This document shows positions 17,533 through 26,294 of a stretch of DNA of 64,000 nt, in pieces; positions within the stretch are counted from its first letter, which is position 1; each line of letters begins with the position of its first letter. This DNA is from an uncultured Bacillota bacterium (lineage in GTDB: Bacteria > Bacillota > Dehalobacteriia > UBA7702), in the NCBI GenBank assembly GCA_934702375.1, contig CAKUYE010000011.1:15760-79759 (forward strand). Reading direction: 5' to 3'. The notes beneath the pieces are model-generated. The model was not told the DNA's origin, did not search any database, and worked only from the letters and a program-made list of their open reading frames with translations. A program made the translations under genes and the position numbers.

Positions 17533-17877
17533 ATGTATACAGATTTTAATCTTAAAACCATTGATCCTGCCGAATTGGTAGATACCGCTCGTACTTTAAA
17601 AGCAGAAGGTTATCGGATGGTGCAGATCTGCGCAACGAAAATTCCTGAAGCTTACGAGCTGACTTATAGCTTTGATAAGGATCATGAACTTTATCATTAC
17701 CGTGTCGTCGTTCCCGAAGATATGGAAATCGAAAGTATCACCGATTCTTACTTCGCAGCTTTCGTTTATGAAAACGAAATGAAAGACCTTTTCGGTATCA
17801 AAATCAAACATATCGCTTTGGATTTCCAGGGTAACTTCTTCATTACGAATGAACCTACCCCGTGGAAAGATAAGTAA
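17533..17877 (+). CDS. echD: EchD, NuoC-like subunit
   Basis: The 114-residue protein resembles the C-terminal part of the 30-kDa NuoC family (the segment ENEMKDLFGIKIKHIALDFQ is the recognisable block). It has no cofactor residues and probably has a structural role between EchC and EchE. AGGAGG lies before ATG 17533. Assignment depends partly on its position. Confidence 0.88.
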   Translation: MYTDFNLKTIDPAELVDTARTLKAEGYRMVQICATKIPEAYELTYSFDKDHELYHYRVVVPEDMEIESITDSYFAAFVYENEMKDLFGIKIKHIALDFQGNFFITNEPTPWKDK

Positions 17878-17893
17878 GAAAGGAAGGTAGATT

Positions 17894-18973
17894 ATGGCGA
17901 AACAAACTATTATTCCTTTCGGACCCCAGCATCCGGTTTTGCCGGAACCTGTCCATCTGGACCTCGTTTTGGAAGACGAAACTGTTGTGCAGGCCATCCC
18001 TTCGATCGGCTTCGTACACAGAGGTCTTGAAAAACTGGTGGAAAAGAAGGAATACACCGAATTAATGTATGTCACTGAAAGAATTTGCGGCATCTGCGCT
18101 TTCGGTCATAACTGGGGCTATTGCCACGCCATCGAACTTTTGATGGGTGTGGAAGTTCCGGAAAGAGCTGAATATCTCAGAACCATGTGGCATGAACTCA
18201 GCCGAGTTCACAGTCATCTGCTCTGGCTTGGGTTATTGGCCGATGCTTTCGGCTTTGAAAGCTTGTTCCAGCATTGCTGGAGACTCAGAGAAGGCGTGCT
18301 TGACCTCTTTGAAAAGACCACCGGCGGCCGTGTAATTTTCTCTGTGAACAAAATTGGTGGCGTACACCGTGATGTAAGCCCTGAAGTCCTTGCTGAAATC
18401 GCAGCACAGATGAAGAGCATGAGAAAAGAAACCGAAGAAATCTGCGAAGTTTTCGTAAACGATCCTTCCGTTAAGAATCGTCTTGTCGGTATCGGTACCG
18501 TTACCAAAGCCGAAGCAGAAGATCTTTGTGCCGTTGGTCCCACCGCTCGTGGTTCCGGCGTTGTTACTGATATCCGTCTCACCGGCAACGGTGTCTATGA
18601 TAAACTTCATTTCGAACCCATCATCGAAGAAGGCGGCGACTGCTATGCCCGTACGATGGTTCGCGTAAGAGAACTTTATCAGTCCATGGATATGGTTGTT
18701 GAACTTTGCGGCACCATGCCCGAAGGCGAAATCGCTGTACCCGTAAAAGGCAAACCCGAAGGGGAATTCATGGCCCGTTTGGAACAGCCCCGGGGCGAAG
18801 CTTGCTACTATGTAAAGGGTAACGGTTCTAAGAACCTCGAAAGAATGAGAGTCAGAACACCTACAAACATCAACATTCCTTTCCTGGTAAAATCCCTGGA
18901 AGGTTGCGATTTGGCAGATGTTCCTGTCATCATCATTTGCATTGACCCCTGCATCAGTTGCACAGAAAGATAA
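17894..18973 (+). CDS. echE: EchE, [NiFe] catalytic large subunit
   Basis: EchE carries the Ni-Fe site. The two CxxC pairs that bind it are intact: RICGICAF (C65, C68) near the N-terminus and DPCISCTER (C353, C356) at the very end of the 359-residue chain. The chain stops three residues after the last cysteine. There is therefore no C-terminal peptide to remove, and no maturation endopeptidase gene is present in the operon. The NuoD-like middle is complete. AAGGAAGG lies before ATG 17894. Confidence 0.96.
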   Translation: MAKQTIIPFGPQHPVLPEPVHLDLVLEDETVVQAIPSIGFVHRGLEKLVEKKEYTELMYVTERICGICAFGHNWGYCHAIELLMGVEVPERAEYLRTMWHELSRVHSHLLWLGLLADAFGFESLFQHCWRLREGVLDLFEKTTGGRVIFSVNKIGGVHRDVSPEVLAEIAAQMKSMRKETEEICEVFVNDPSVKNRLVGIGTVTKAEAEDLCAVGPTARGSGVVTDIRLTGNGVYDKLHFEPIIEEGGDCYARTMVRVRELYQSMDMVVELCGTMPEGEIAVPVKGKPEGEFMARLEQPRGEACYYVKGNGSKNLERMRVRTPTNINIPFLVKSLEGCDLADVPVIIICIDPCISCTER

Positions 18974-18984
18974 GGAGGCACAAC

Positions 18985-19374
18985 ATGGCAGCATTTAAAA
19001 TTGGTAAAGTGTTGATGAGAAGCCTCTTTGGTACACCGGCTACCCTGATGTATCCGGTAAAGCCTGCAAAGGTTACGGAAGCAACACGCGGTCATATGAC
19101 CATTAATATTGATAACTGCATCTTCTGCGGTATTTGCGGCAAAAAATGCCCCACCAACGCGATCACCGTTGACCGTGAAGCCGGTACCTGGAGCATCGCC
19201 AGAATGCAGTGCATCCAGTGCAACGCCTGCGCCGTTGCATGTAAGAAGGACGCTCTCCATATGGATCCTGTTTACACAGCTCCCAACACCGTTAAGGTTG
19301 TTGATTTGGTTCAGGGTGTTCCTCCCAAAGCAAAAAAAGCTGCTGCAGAAAAAGCTGAAAAAGCGGAAGCATAA
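18985..19374 (+). CDS. echF: EchF, two-cluster ferredoxin-like subunit
   Basis: EchF accepts electrons from ferredoxin. Two 4Fe-4S motifs are present in the 129-residue protein: CIFCGICGKKCP and CIQCNACAVACKK. AAGGAGG before ATG 18985 decides the start. The last 20 residues are an Ala/Lys/Glu-rich tail with no known role. It closes the ech set, 42 bp before hypA. Confidence 0.94.
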   Translation: MAAFKIGKVLMRSLFGTPATLMYPVKPAKVTEATRGHMTINIDNCIFCGICGKKCPTNAITVDREAGTWSIARMQCIQCNACAVACKKDALHMDPVYTAPNTVKVVDLVQGVPPKAKKAAAEKAEKAEA

Positions 19375-19416
19375 TTTCCTTTTCCTGTAACGGCAGATCT
19401 CATCTAAGGGGAAGCT

Positions 19417-19761
19417 ATGCACGAATACCCGATCACTCAACAGATCATTAAGATTGCTGAAAACCATTGCCGGGAGGCCGGAGCGAACAAAGTTTCCGCC
19501 GTGAACCTGGTGGTGGGAGATTACTCCGGCTTTATCGGAGATAGTATTCAGATGTATTTTGATATTATTTCCGAAGGCACCCTCTGTGACGGTGCAAAAA
19601 TCAACATTCAACGTGTGAAGCCGAAACTACAGTGCCACCAATGCGGTGCTTACTTTGAAAGAAAACTATTCTCTTTTGAATGCCCCGAGTGCGGCGGTGA
19701 GGGCGGGCCTACGGAGATCGGCAAGGAATTCTATATAGACTCCATTGAGGTCGAAACATAA
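19417..19761 (+). CDS. hypA: HypA, nickel-delivery metallochaperone
   Basis: HypA hands nickel, with HypB, to the hydrogenase large subunit. The 114-residue product starts MHEYPI, with His2 as the nickel ligand, and has the zinc site CHQC...CPEC. ATG 19417 follows AAGGGGAAG. It begins the maturation gene set, in the same direction as ech. Confidence 0.95.
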   Translation: MHEYPITQQIIKIAENHCREAGANKVSAVNLVVGDYSGFIGDSIQMYFDIISEGTLCDGAKINIQRVKPKLQCHQCGAYFERKLFSFECPECGGEGGPTEIGKEFYIDSIEVET

Positions 19762-19770
19762 GTTATCACT

Positions 19771-19841
19771 CGAGGGCAGGCACAACGTGCCTGCCCTCGG
19801 TTGTCGAAAGCGGCTGTGGTTGACTGCGGACGCTTTCGACA
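19771..19841 (+). promoter_or_regulatory. Two strong intercistronic hairpins between hypA and hypB
   Basis: Hairpin 1 (19771-19799) is a perfect 13-bp stem, CGAGGGCAGGCAC with a three-base loop. Hairpin 2 (19802-19841) is an 11-bp stem, TGTCGAAAGCG with CGCTTTCGACA. Neither is followed by a T-run, so they are not simple terminators. They may protect or process the mRNA, or be partial attenuators that lower hypB-E expression relative to ech. Confidence 0.65.
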
Positions 19842-19919
19842 GCGCAATTAGAATAAAGCGTTTGCTTTCCTTACCGTGTCAGTGTAAAAGATACCATGGA
19901 ATGAAAAGGAGAAACCGAT

Positions 19920-20576
19920 ATGCATGATGTAATGAAGATCGATGTAAAAGAAAATATCCACAGTGAAAATGACCATATTGCCGAACACGTAAAAGCACAC
20001 CTTAGCGAAGACGGGGTTCTTGTCGTCAATGTGATGGGCGCTCCCGGCGTCGGCAAAACCACCACATTGAAAAATATTTTCAAAAATCTCAATACCGCAA
20101 AGCCCTATGTGATCGAAGGGGATATCGAAAGCGATATCGATACCATCGACCTTCAAAATATGGGTGTTTCCACTTATCAAATCAATACCTTTGGCGCTTG
20201 CCATCTCGATGCACCGTTGATTCACGATGCCATTCATAAGATCGAATTCGACCAGCCGGGGATTCTCTTTATTGAAAATATCGGCAACCTTGTCTGCCCG
20301 GCGGAATTTTCCATCGGCGAACATGTAAAAATGCTGATCAGCACCGTGACCGAAGGCAGTGACAAGCCCTATAAATATCCCCTGGCTTTTGAAAAAGCCG
20401 ATATCATTTTGATCAATAAATGCGACCTTCTCCCCTATGTGGATTTTGACGAAGATTTCTTTATGAAAGGCGTTCGCGCTCAAAATAAAGATGTGCCGGT
20501 ATTCAAAGTATCCGGTAAAACCGGCGAAGGCTATGCCGAAGTTGCTGCCTGGCTGGAAAACCACAGTCTTGACTAA
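19920..20576 (+). CDS. hypB: HypB, GTPase for nickel insertion
   Basis: The 218-residue protein carries the P-loop GAPGVGKTT (residues 40-48) and the family motif ENIGNLVCPAEFSIGEH. It lacks the N-terminal His-rich nickel-storage stretch found in some HypB proteins. AAGGAGA precedes ATG 19920. Its TAA shares a base with an ATG of hypF. Confidence 0.96.
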   Translation: MHDVMKIDVKENIHSENDHIAEHVKAHLSEDGVLVVNVMGAPGVGKTTTLKNIFKNLNTAKPYVIEGDIESDIDTIDLQNMGVSTYQINTFGACHLDAPLIHDAIHKIEFDQPGILFIENIGNLVCPAEFSIGEHVKMLISTVTEGSDKPYKYPLAFEKADIILINKCDLLPYVDFDEDFFMKGVRAQNKDVPVFKVSGKTGEGYAEVAAWLENHSLD

Positions 20577-20587
20577 TGGGTGATATT

Positions 20588-22918
20588 ATGACCACGGAAA
20601 AAATTACGATCTGGGGGATCGTTCAGGGCGTCGGCTTTCGGCCCTTCATTGCCAAGCTCGCCGATGAGCTGGGCATGAAAGGGGAGGTTCGCAATGCCGG
20701 CGGTTTGGTGGATATTTGGGTCACCGATACGCCGGAACGCATCGACGCCTTTGTGGATGCCATTGGCAAACGCAAACCGGAGCCGGCGGAGATCGTTCAC
20801 ATTCGTCGGGAGACGATGGCCCATAAGGATTTTCAGGAATTTTCCATTGTGAAAAGCGGTGAGCTGGATGATGAAGCGCCGATGATCCCGGCGGATCTTG
20901 CCCTCTGCCCCGACTGTTTGAAGGATCTCAATGATCCCGATAACCCTCGGTATCGGCATCCCTTTATCAGCTGCATGGCCTGCGGTCCTCGATATACCAT
21001 CATTGACCGGCTTCCTTATGACCGGGAAAATACCGCCATGATCGACTTTCCCATGTGCGATTTCTGCAATGGGGAATACACCGATCGCCGGGATCGCCGT
21101 TATCATGCCCAGACGATTTCCTGTCACCATTGCGGCCCTCAGCTGAAGGTCTACGGCGGCAGTGAAGAAAAGGAAGCTGCCATTGCCAAAGCCATTGCTT
21201 TGCTGAAGGAAGATAAGATCATCGCCGTTAAGGGTGTTGGCGGTTATAACTTTATCGCATCGCCTTTTTCGGAAAAAGCCGTTGCTGACCTCCGGGCCTT
21301 AAAGGGCAGGGAAGAAAAGCCCTTTGCGGTGATGTTTTACGATGAAGCCCAGGTGCGGGAGTATTGCTTTATGACCCCGGAGGAACGGGCTTTGCTCAAC
21401 AGCTCTGCCCGGCCCATCGTGCTGTTGGAAACAAAGAAAAATGCCTTTTCGCCGTTGGTTAACAAGACCAGCCGCTATACCGGCTCTTTTCTCCCCAGCA
21501 TGGGCTTGCAATATCTACTGATTGAAGCCTGCGGTCCTCTCATTGTGACCAGCGGCAATCTTTCGGACAGCCCTATGATCCGGGAAGATCAGAAGATGTT
21601 CGACCTCTACGAAGAGAAAAAAGAGCTGCTGGCAGCGGTGTTCTACCATGATCGCGATATCCGTCTGGTGGTGGATGACTCCGTAGTTCGGGTCATTGAT
21701 AAACGCCCCCAGATGATGCGGCGCTCCAAGGGCTACGCTCCGGTACCCCTTTATATCGCCGATGATTACGCCGTGAAGAAAGAGGATATGATCCTGGCTC
21801 TGGGCGGGCAGCTGAAAGCCGCTTTTACCATGAGCAAGGGAAATTTTGCCTACGTGAGCCAGTTTTTCGGAGATCTCGATGCCGAAGAAATTCGGGAAAA
21901 TTATGTGGAGAATATCGAATGGATGAAGGAACTCTTCCATATCGAACCGAATCTTCTGGTAACGGATATGCACCCTCTGTACTTTACCTATGACTTCGCC
22001 AAGGAATACGGCGAAAAGCATAATATCCCCATCTTGCGGGTGCAGCACCATCATGCCCATGTGGCTTCGGTTATGGCGGAGCATCAGCTGAAAGGAGATG
22101 TTATCGGCGTAAGCTTTGACGGTACCGGCTACGGTGACGACGGCACCATTTGGGGTGGTGAATTTTTCGTCTGCAACGGTGCAAAATATGCTCGAGTCGG
22201 TCATTTGCAGACCATCCCGATGATCGGCGGCGATAACTCCATGAAAGAGGGCTGGAAAACTGCCATGTGCTATATGGCCTCCATTGGCGGTGCTGCGGAA
22301 AAATCCCCCCTTTCCGAGGACAGTCGCTACGCGGTGGTCAAAGCCGGACTGTATCACGGTATCAACGGCATTGCCAGCTCCAGTATGGGGCGGCTCTTCG
22401 ATGCCATATCGGCCCTTCTCGGCATTTGCATGGAAAACCGTTACGAAGGGGAATGTGCCATTATGCTGGAAAATGCCGCAGCCCGAGCCAAACGCCTTGG
22501 ATTGATTCCGCACAAAATGGTCTTTATGTATTGGAATGACGGCGGTGTATGGCAAATTTCTGCGGCGCCCATCTTCCAGGCCATCGGCCGCGGTTTGAAG
22601 GAAGGCGTCTCCGTCGATGCCATGGCCCTCGGTTTCCATGAAGCCGTTGGCGATATGATCGCCGCTTTGGCAGAAAAGATTCAGGAGGAAATCAATACCA
22701 CCCAGGTGGCCTTGACCGGCGGCGTATTTCAGAATAAAATATTAATGGAATATACATTATCCCTGTTGCGGGAAAAAGGTTTTGATGTATACTATAATGT
22801 TACCGTCGGTCCCAACGACGGCGGCATCTCTTTGGGGCAAACTTACATTGCCATGGAATATTTGAAGGAGAGAGAAGAAAATGTGTGTAGCGATCCCGGG
22901 AAAAATCACTGCCATTGA
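20588..22918 (+). CDS. hypF: HypF, carbamoyltransferase for cyanide ligand synthesis
   Basis: HypF uses carbamoyl phosphate and ATP to carbamoylate the C-terminal cysteine of HypE, the first step to the CN ligands. Domains in order: acylphosphatase-like (IVQGVGFRPF), two zinc fingers (CPDC...CMACGPRY and CDFC...CHHCGP), a YrdC-like ATP-binding domain, and a Kae1-like domain with the HHHAH metal site. There are two in-frame ATGs, at 20576 (overlapping the hypB stop) and 20588 (GGGTGA before it); I prefer 20588. Full length at about 776 residues. Confidence 0.96.
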   Translation: MTTEKITIWGIVQGVGFRPFIAKLADELGMKGEVRNAGGLVDIWVTDTPERIDAFVDAIGKRKPEPAEIVHIRRETMAHKDFQEFSIVKSGELDDEAPMIPADLALCPDCLKDLNDPDNPRYRHPFISCMACGPRYTIIDRLPYDRENTAMIDFPMCDFCNGEYTDRRDRRYHAQTISCHHCGPQLKVYGGSEEKEAAIAKAIALLKEDKIIAVKGVGGYNFIASPFSEKAVADLRALKGREEKPFAVMFYDEAQVREYCFMTPEERALLNSSARPIVLLETKKNAFSPLVNKTSRYTGSFLPSMGLQYLLIEACGPLIVTSGNLSDSPMIREDQKMFDLYEEKKELLAAVFYHDRDIRLVVDDSVVRVIDKRPQMMRRSKGYAPVPLYIADDYAVKKEDMILALGGQLKAAFTMSKGNFAYVSQFFGDLDAEEIRENYVENIEWMKELFHIEPNLLVTDMHPLYFTYDFAKEYGEKHNIPILRVQHHHAHVASVMAEHQLKGDVIGVSFDGTGYGDDGTIWGGEFFVCNGAKYARVGHLQTIPMIGGDNSMKEGWKTAMCYMASIGGAAEKSPLSEDSRYAVVKAGLYHGINGIASSSMGRLFDAISALLGICMENRYEGECAIMLENAAARAKRLGLIPHKMVFMYWNDGGVWQISAAPIFQAIGRGLKEGVSVDAMALGFHEAVGDMIAALAEKIQEEINTTQVALTGGVFQNKILMEYTLSLLREKGFDVYYNVTVGPNDGGISLGQTYIAMEYLKEREENVCSDPGKNHCH

Positions 22919-23093
22919 CGGCGGCACCGCCTCGGTAAGCTTTGGCGGTACGGAAATGAAGGTCAATGTCAGCATGGTTGATGCAGCCGTGGGCAAGTAC
23001 GTTCTCGTTCATGCCGGCTGCGCCATTGAAGTGATGGAGGAGGATCAGGCTCAGGAGCTGATCAGCCTCTTTAAGGAATTGGAAGAGATATAA
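22881..23093 (+). CDS. hypC: HypC, chaperone for Fe(CN)2CO assembly
   Basis: The 70-residue protein begins MCVAIPGKI, and Cys2 is the residue that binds HypD and the large subunit. It overlaps the end of hypF by 38 bp in another frame and is followed one base later by hypD, so the three are translationally linked. Confidence 0.95.
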   Translation: MCVAIPGKITAIDGGTASVSFGGTEMKVNVSMVDAAVGKYVLVHAGCAIEVMEEDQAQELISLFKELEEI

Positions 23094-23094
23094 T

Positions 23095-24138
23095 ATGGAT
23101 ACGGAAAAAGTCATTCAATATTTGCAAAGCTACGACGGCCCTGAGGTAAAGATCATGGAGGTTTGCGGCACCCATACTTCCAGTATTTTTAAAAACGGAA
23201 TCCGCAGCCTGATCTCACCGAAAATTCGCTTGATCTCCGGTCCGGGCTGTCCTGTTTGCGTAACGCCGACGGCTTTTATTGATAAGTGTATTGACTATGC
23301 CAAAAAGGAAGGGCATATCCTTTACAGCTTTGGCGATATGATGAAGGTCCCCGGTTCCAAAGAAAGCCTCAGCATCGCCAAGGGTGAAGGCGCTAAGGTG
23401 GAGCTGATGTTTTCCCCCCTTGATGCCGTGACGGCAGCGGAAAAGGATCCGGAACACACCTATGTTATCGCAGCGGTGGGCTTTGAAACGACAATTCCCA
23501 CCTATGCCGTGGCTCTGGAAGAAGCCATCAAACGGGGCGTGACCAACTTAAAGCTGGTGACGGCACTGAAAACGACCTTTCCTGCCATTGCCTGGATTTG
23601 TGAAAATGAAAAGGATATCGATGGCTTTATCTGCCCCGGTCATGTCAGCGTCATCACCGGCAGCGATGCCTTTGATGCCTTTGCCGAAAAATACCACAAG
23701 CCCTTTGTGGTGGCCGGCTTTGAAGGCGAGCATATTTTGGCGGTGCTTTATTACATTATGCGCCAGCTGGAGGAGGGCAAAGCCGAAGCGAAAAACCTCT
23801 ACCCCAATGCGGTGCGCAATGGCGGCAATCCCAAGGCCATGGCATTGATCGAAAAATACTTTGCTCCGGGAGAAGCTACCTGGCGCGGTCTGGGCACCAT
23901 CCCCGGTTCCGGGATGTATCTGAAGGATGCCTACAAGGACTACGACGGCGGCAGCTACGGCCTTGATGCCGATGCCAAGCTCCCCAAGGCCTGCAAATGT
24001 GCGGAGGTCATCGTTGGCCGCATCAATCCCTGCGATTGCCCGATGTTTGGCAAAGCCTGCACCCCGATGGATCCTTACGGTCCCTGTATGGTTTCGGCGG
24101 AAGGTTCCTGCGGTATCTGGTATAGAAATACGATTTGA
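23095..24138 (+). CDS. hypD: HypD, iron-sulfur scaffold for the Fe(CN)2CO unit
   Basis: The 347-residue product has the HypD cysteine signatures: MEVCGTHT, SGPGCPVCVTP, and the C-terminal set CKCAEV...INPCDCPMFGKAC, which hold the 4Fe-4S cluster and the iron site. Full length. Its TGA is followed eight bases later by the hypE ATG. Confidence 0.96.
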   Translation: MDTEKVIQYLQSYDGPEVKIMEVCGTHTSSIFKNGIRSLISPKIRLISGPGCPVCVTPTAFIDKCIDYAKKEGHILYSFGDMMKVPGSKESLSIAKGEGAKVELMFSPLDAVTAAEKDPEHTYVIAAVGFETTIPTYAVALEEAIKRGVTNLKLVTALKTTFPAIAWICENEKDIDGFICPGHVSVITGSDAFDAFAEKYHKPFVVAGFEGEHILAVLYYIMRQLEEGKAEAKNLYPNAVRNGGNPKAMALIEKYFAPGEATWRGLGTIPGSGMYLKDAYKDYDGGSYGLDADAKLPKACKCAEVIVGRINPCDCPMFGKACTPMDPYGPCMVSAEGSCGIWYRNTI

Positions 24139-24146
24139 GGTGGATT

Positions 24147-25127
24147 ATGAAAATTACAATGGCTCACGGCAGCGGCGGGAAATCCTCCGCCGAGCTGATG
24201 AAAACGGTTTTCGGAAAATATTTTAAAAATGACATCCTCGATAAAATGGAGGATGCCGCGGTGCTGGAGATCAACGGTAAGATTGCCTTTTCCACCGACT
24301 CCTTTGTGGTCACTCCTACGGTATTCCGGGGGGGCAACATTGGTAAGCTGGCAGTTTGCGGTACCGTAAACGACCTGCTGATGATGGGGGCAAAGCCCCT
24401 CTACCTGACCTCCGCCTATATTCTGGAGGAAGGACTGGACAGCGAACTTTTGGAAACCTGCGCGGCCTCCATGGCGGAAACCGCAGCGGCGGCAGGGGTA
24501 AAGATCGTTGCCGGCGATACCAAGGTGGTGGAAGGCAACGGCGGTTTGATGATCAATACCACCGGCATCGGTGTGATCCCGGCGGATCGGGATATCAGTG
24601 CCGCCAATCTTAAGGAAGGCGATGCCATCCTTGTTTCCGGTTTCCTTGGCGACCACCATGCCTGCATCCTGAGCCACCGGATGAATCTGGATAATCAAAT
24701 CGAAAGCGATTGCGCCCCTTTAAATGATATTGTCGATGCCCTCTTTGAAAACGGCATCCGGGTCAAAGCCATGCGGGATATCACCCGGGGCGGCCTCGGT
24801 ACGATGCTCAACGAGCTGGCCAATACTTCCCATTGCGGCATTGAAATCGCCGAAAAGGACATTCCCGTTCGGGAAGAGGTGCGGGGCTTCTGCGGTATTT
24901 TGGGGCTGGATCCCCTTTATATGGGCAACGAAGGCAAAATGCTGGCAGTGGTCCACGGCGAAGACGCCGAAAAGGCTCTGGCGGTGATGAAAGAGACTTG
25001 CCACGGCAAAGATGCTGTGCTTCTCGGCCATGTTACGGCGGGGAACGGCGTTGTGATGAAAACCCATTTGGGCGGCAAACGTGTCGTCGATATGCTTTAT
25101 GGCGAAGGTTTGCCGAGAATTTGCTGA
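24147..25127 (+). CDS. hypE: HypE, dehydratase forming the thiocyanate donor
   Basis: HypE dehydrates its carbamoylated C-terminal cysteine to thiocyanate. The chain begins with MAHGSGGK two codons in, has the AIR-synthase-like ATP fold, and ends in PRIC, keeping the essential terminal Cys. GAGGTGG before ATG 24147 decides the start over an in-frame codon that overlaps hypD. Last of the maturation genes. Confidence 0.96.
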   Translation: MKITMAHGSGGKSSAELMKTVFGKYFKNDILDKMEDAAVLEINGKIAFSTDSFVVTPTVFRGGNIGKLAVCGTVNDLLMMGAKPLYLTSAYILEEGLDSELLETCAASMAETAAAAGVKIVAGDTKVVEGNGGLMINTTGIGVIPADRDISAANLKEGDAILVSGFLGDHHACILSHRMNLDNQIESDCAPLNDIVDALFENGIRVKAMRDITRGGLGTMLNELANTSHCGIEIAEKDIPVREEVRGFCGILGLDPLYMGNEGKMLAVVHGEDAEKALAVMKETCHGKDAVLLGHVTAGNGVVMKTHLGGKRVVDMLYGEGLPRIC

Positions 25128-25138
25128 TAGGTGGTAGC

Positions 25139-26086
25139 ATGAATAAAAAAATGTTGTTTCTGTTCAATATAAAAGCCGGAACCTCCGGGATTCGTACAAA
25201 AGCGGCGGATATTATCAACATTTTTACCCGGGGCGGTTACGATGTGCTGGCTCACCCCAGCCAAAGCCCTACGGATATGGAGGAAACCATCAAGGCTCGA
25301 GGCAAAGAGTTTGACCTCGTTGTGACCTGCGGCGGCGACGGCAGTCTTAATGACACCATCAACGGGCTCCTTGCTCTGGAAGATCCCCCTGCTCTGGGGT
25401 ACATTCCCACCGGTACCATGAACGATTTTGCTTCCAGTCATCATCTTAACAGCAATATGCTGATTGCCGCTAAAGATATTGTCAGCGGCAAGGAGATTTA
25501 TACCGATATCGGTTATTTCAACGGCCGTTGTTTTTCCTATGTGGCGGCTTTTGGCGCCTTTACCGATGTGGCTTACGATACGCCTCAGGCCACAAAAAAT
25601 CTTTTGGGCAAAAGCGCCTATATCTTTGAAGGCATCAAGCGGTTGCCTACCATTACATCCCAGCATCTCAAGGTAGAGTGTGAGGAGCTGGAAACCGAAG
25701 GGGATTATATCTACGGTATGGTCAGCAATGCCCTTACCGTCGGCGGGATCAACATCAACAACAAGGCGCCGGTGTCCATGGACGACGGTTACTTTGAGCT
25801 GATCCTGGTGAAAAAGGGCATCAGTGAAATCTTCAATGCCCAAGTTATGCTGGCTGCCTTTGTTCAGGGTGTGGAGCATAATAAATTCATTGAATACGCC
25901 AAGACCAAACGGGTGGTTCTCACCGGCGAAGAGCCAGTCAGTTGGACGCTGGACGGTGAATACGGCGGAGATCCTACCGTAGCGGAAATCAAGTGTGTGC
26001 CGAAGCGGCTGAAGATCATGGTTCCTGATAAATTGGAGATCCACCCTCAGCGCACCAATATCTTTGGCGGCCCGATTACCCCATAA
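25139..26086 (+). CDS. Diacylglycerol kinase-like lipid kinase (YegS/DgkB family)
   Basis: The 315-residue protein has the catalytic-domain motifs CGGDGSLNDTINGL and PTGTMNDFA near residues 60-105. It phosphorylates a lipid such as diacylglycerol; the substrate is not determinable here. It starts 11 bp after hypE behind TAGGTGG and so probably shares the ech-hyp transcript, with no obvious functional tie. A different family member lies at 50918-51814. Confidence 0.88.
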   Translation: MNKKMLFLFNIKAGTSGIRTKAADIINIFTRGGYDVLAHPSQSPTDMEETIKARGKEFDLVVTCGGDGSLNDTINGLLALEDPPALGYIPTGTMNDFASSHHLNSNMLIAAKDIVSGKEIYTDIGYFNGRCFSYVAAFGAFTDVAYDTPQATKNLLGKSAYIFEGIKRLPTITSQHLKVECEELETEGDYIYGMVSNALTVGGININNKAPVSMDDGYFELILVKKGISEIFNAQVMLAAFVQGVEHNKFIEYAKTKRVVLTGEEPVSWTLDGEYGGDPTVAEIKCVPKRLKIMVPDKLEIHPQRTNIFGGPITP

Positions 26087-26105
26087 TTTCATGAAATAAA
26101 GGAAA

Positions 26106-26153
26106 CCGACGCAAGCTATGCCCGGAAGGGACAGAAGCTGCGTCGGCTTTTTA
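26106..26153 (+). terminator. Terminator of the ech-hyp operon
   Basis: CCGACGCAAGCT (26106-26117) pairs with AGCTGCGTCGG (26136-26146), followed by CTTTTTAT. It lies 20 bases after the last stop. Confidence 0.85.
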
Positions 26154-26166
26154 TAAACATCATGAC

Positions 26167-26284
26167 TTTCGAAACTTAAAAATTTTTTCATTTTCGAAAG
26201 GGAAGGGTTGCATAGAATGAAGATAAATTGTATACTATAGATATAAACGATTTCGAAACTTTAAAAATTTTTCATTTTCGAAAG
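26167..26284 (+). promoter_or_regulatory. Promoter flanked by four TTTCGAAA operators
   Basis: The core promoter is TTGCAT (26208-26213), 17 bases, TATACT (26231-26236). Two nearly identical 34-bp units lie at 26167-26200 and 26251-26284. Each begins and ends with the palindrome TTTCGAAA, with starts at 26167, 26192, 26251 and 26276, always 25 bp apart within a unit, around an A/T-rich core. One unit lies just upstream of -35; the other lies between -10 and the start codon. Confidence 0.8.
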
Positions 26285-26294
26285 TGAGATTCCA

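Noticed and set aside
21515..22639. 374-codon open frame on the minus strand
   Set aside because: Antisense to hypF, whose domains are complete.
26167..26284. The TTTCGAAA units as a very short CRISPR-like array
   Set aside because: Only two units, with an ordinary promoter between them, and each unit has internal symmetry typical of operators.
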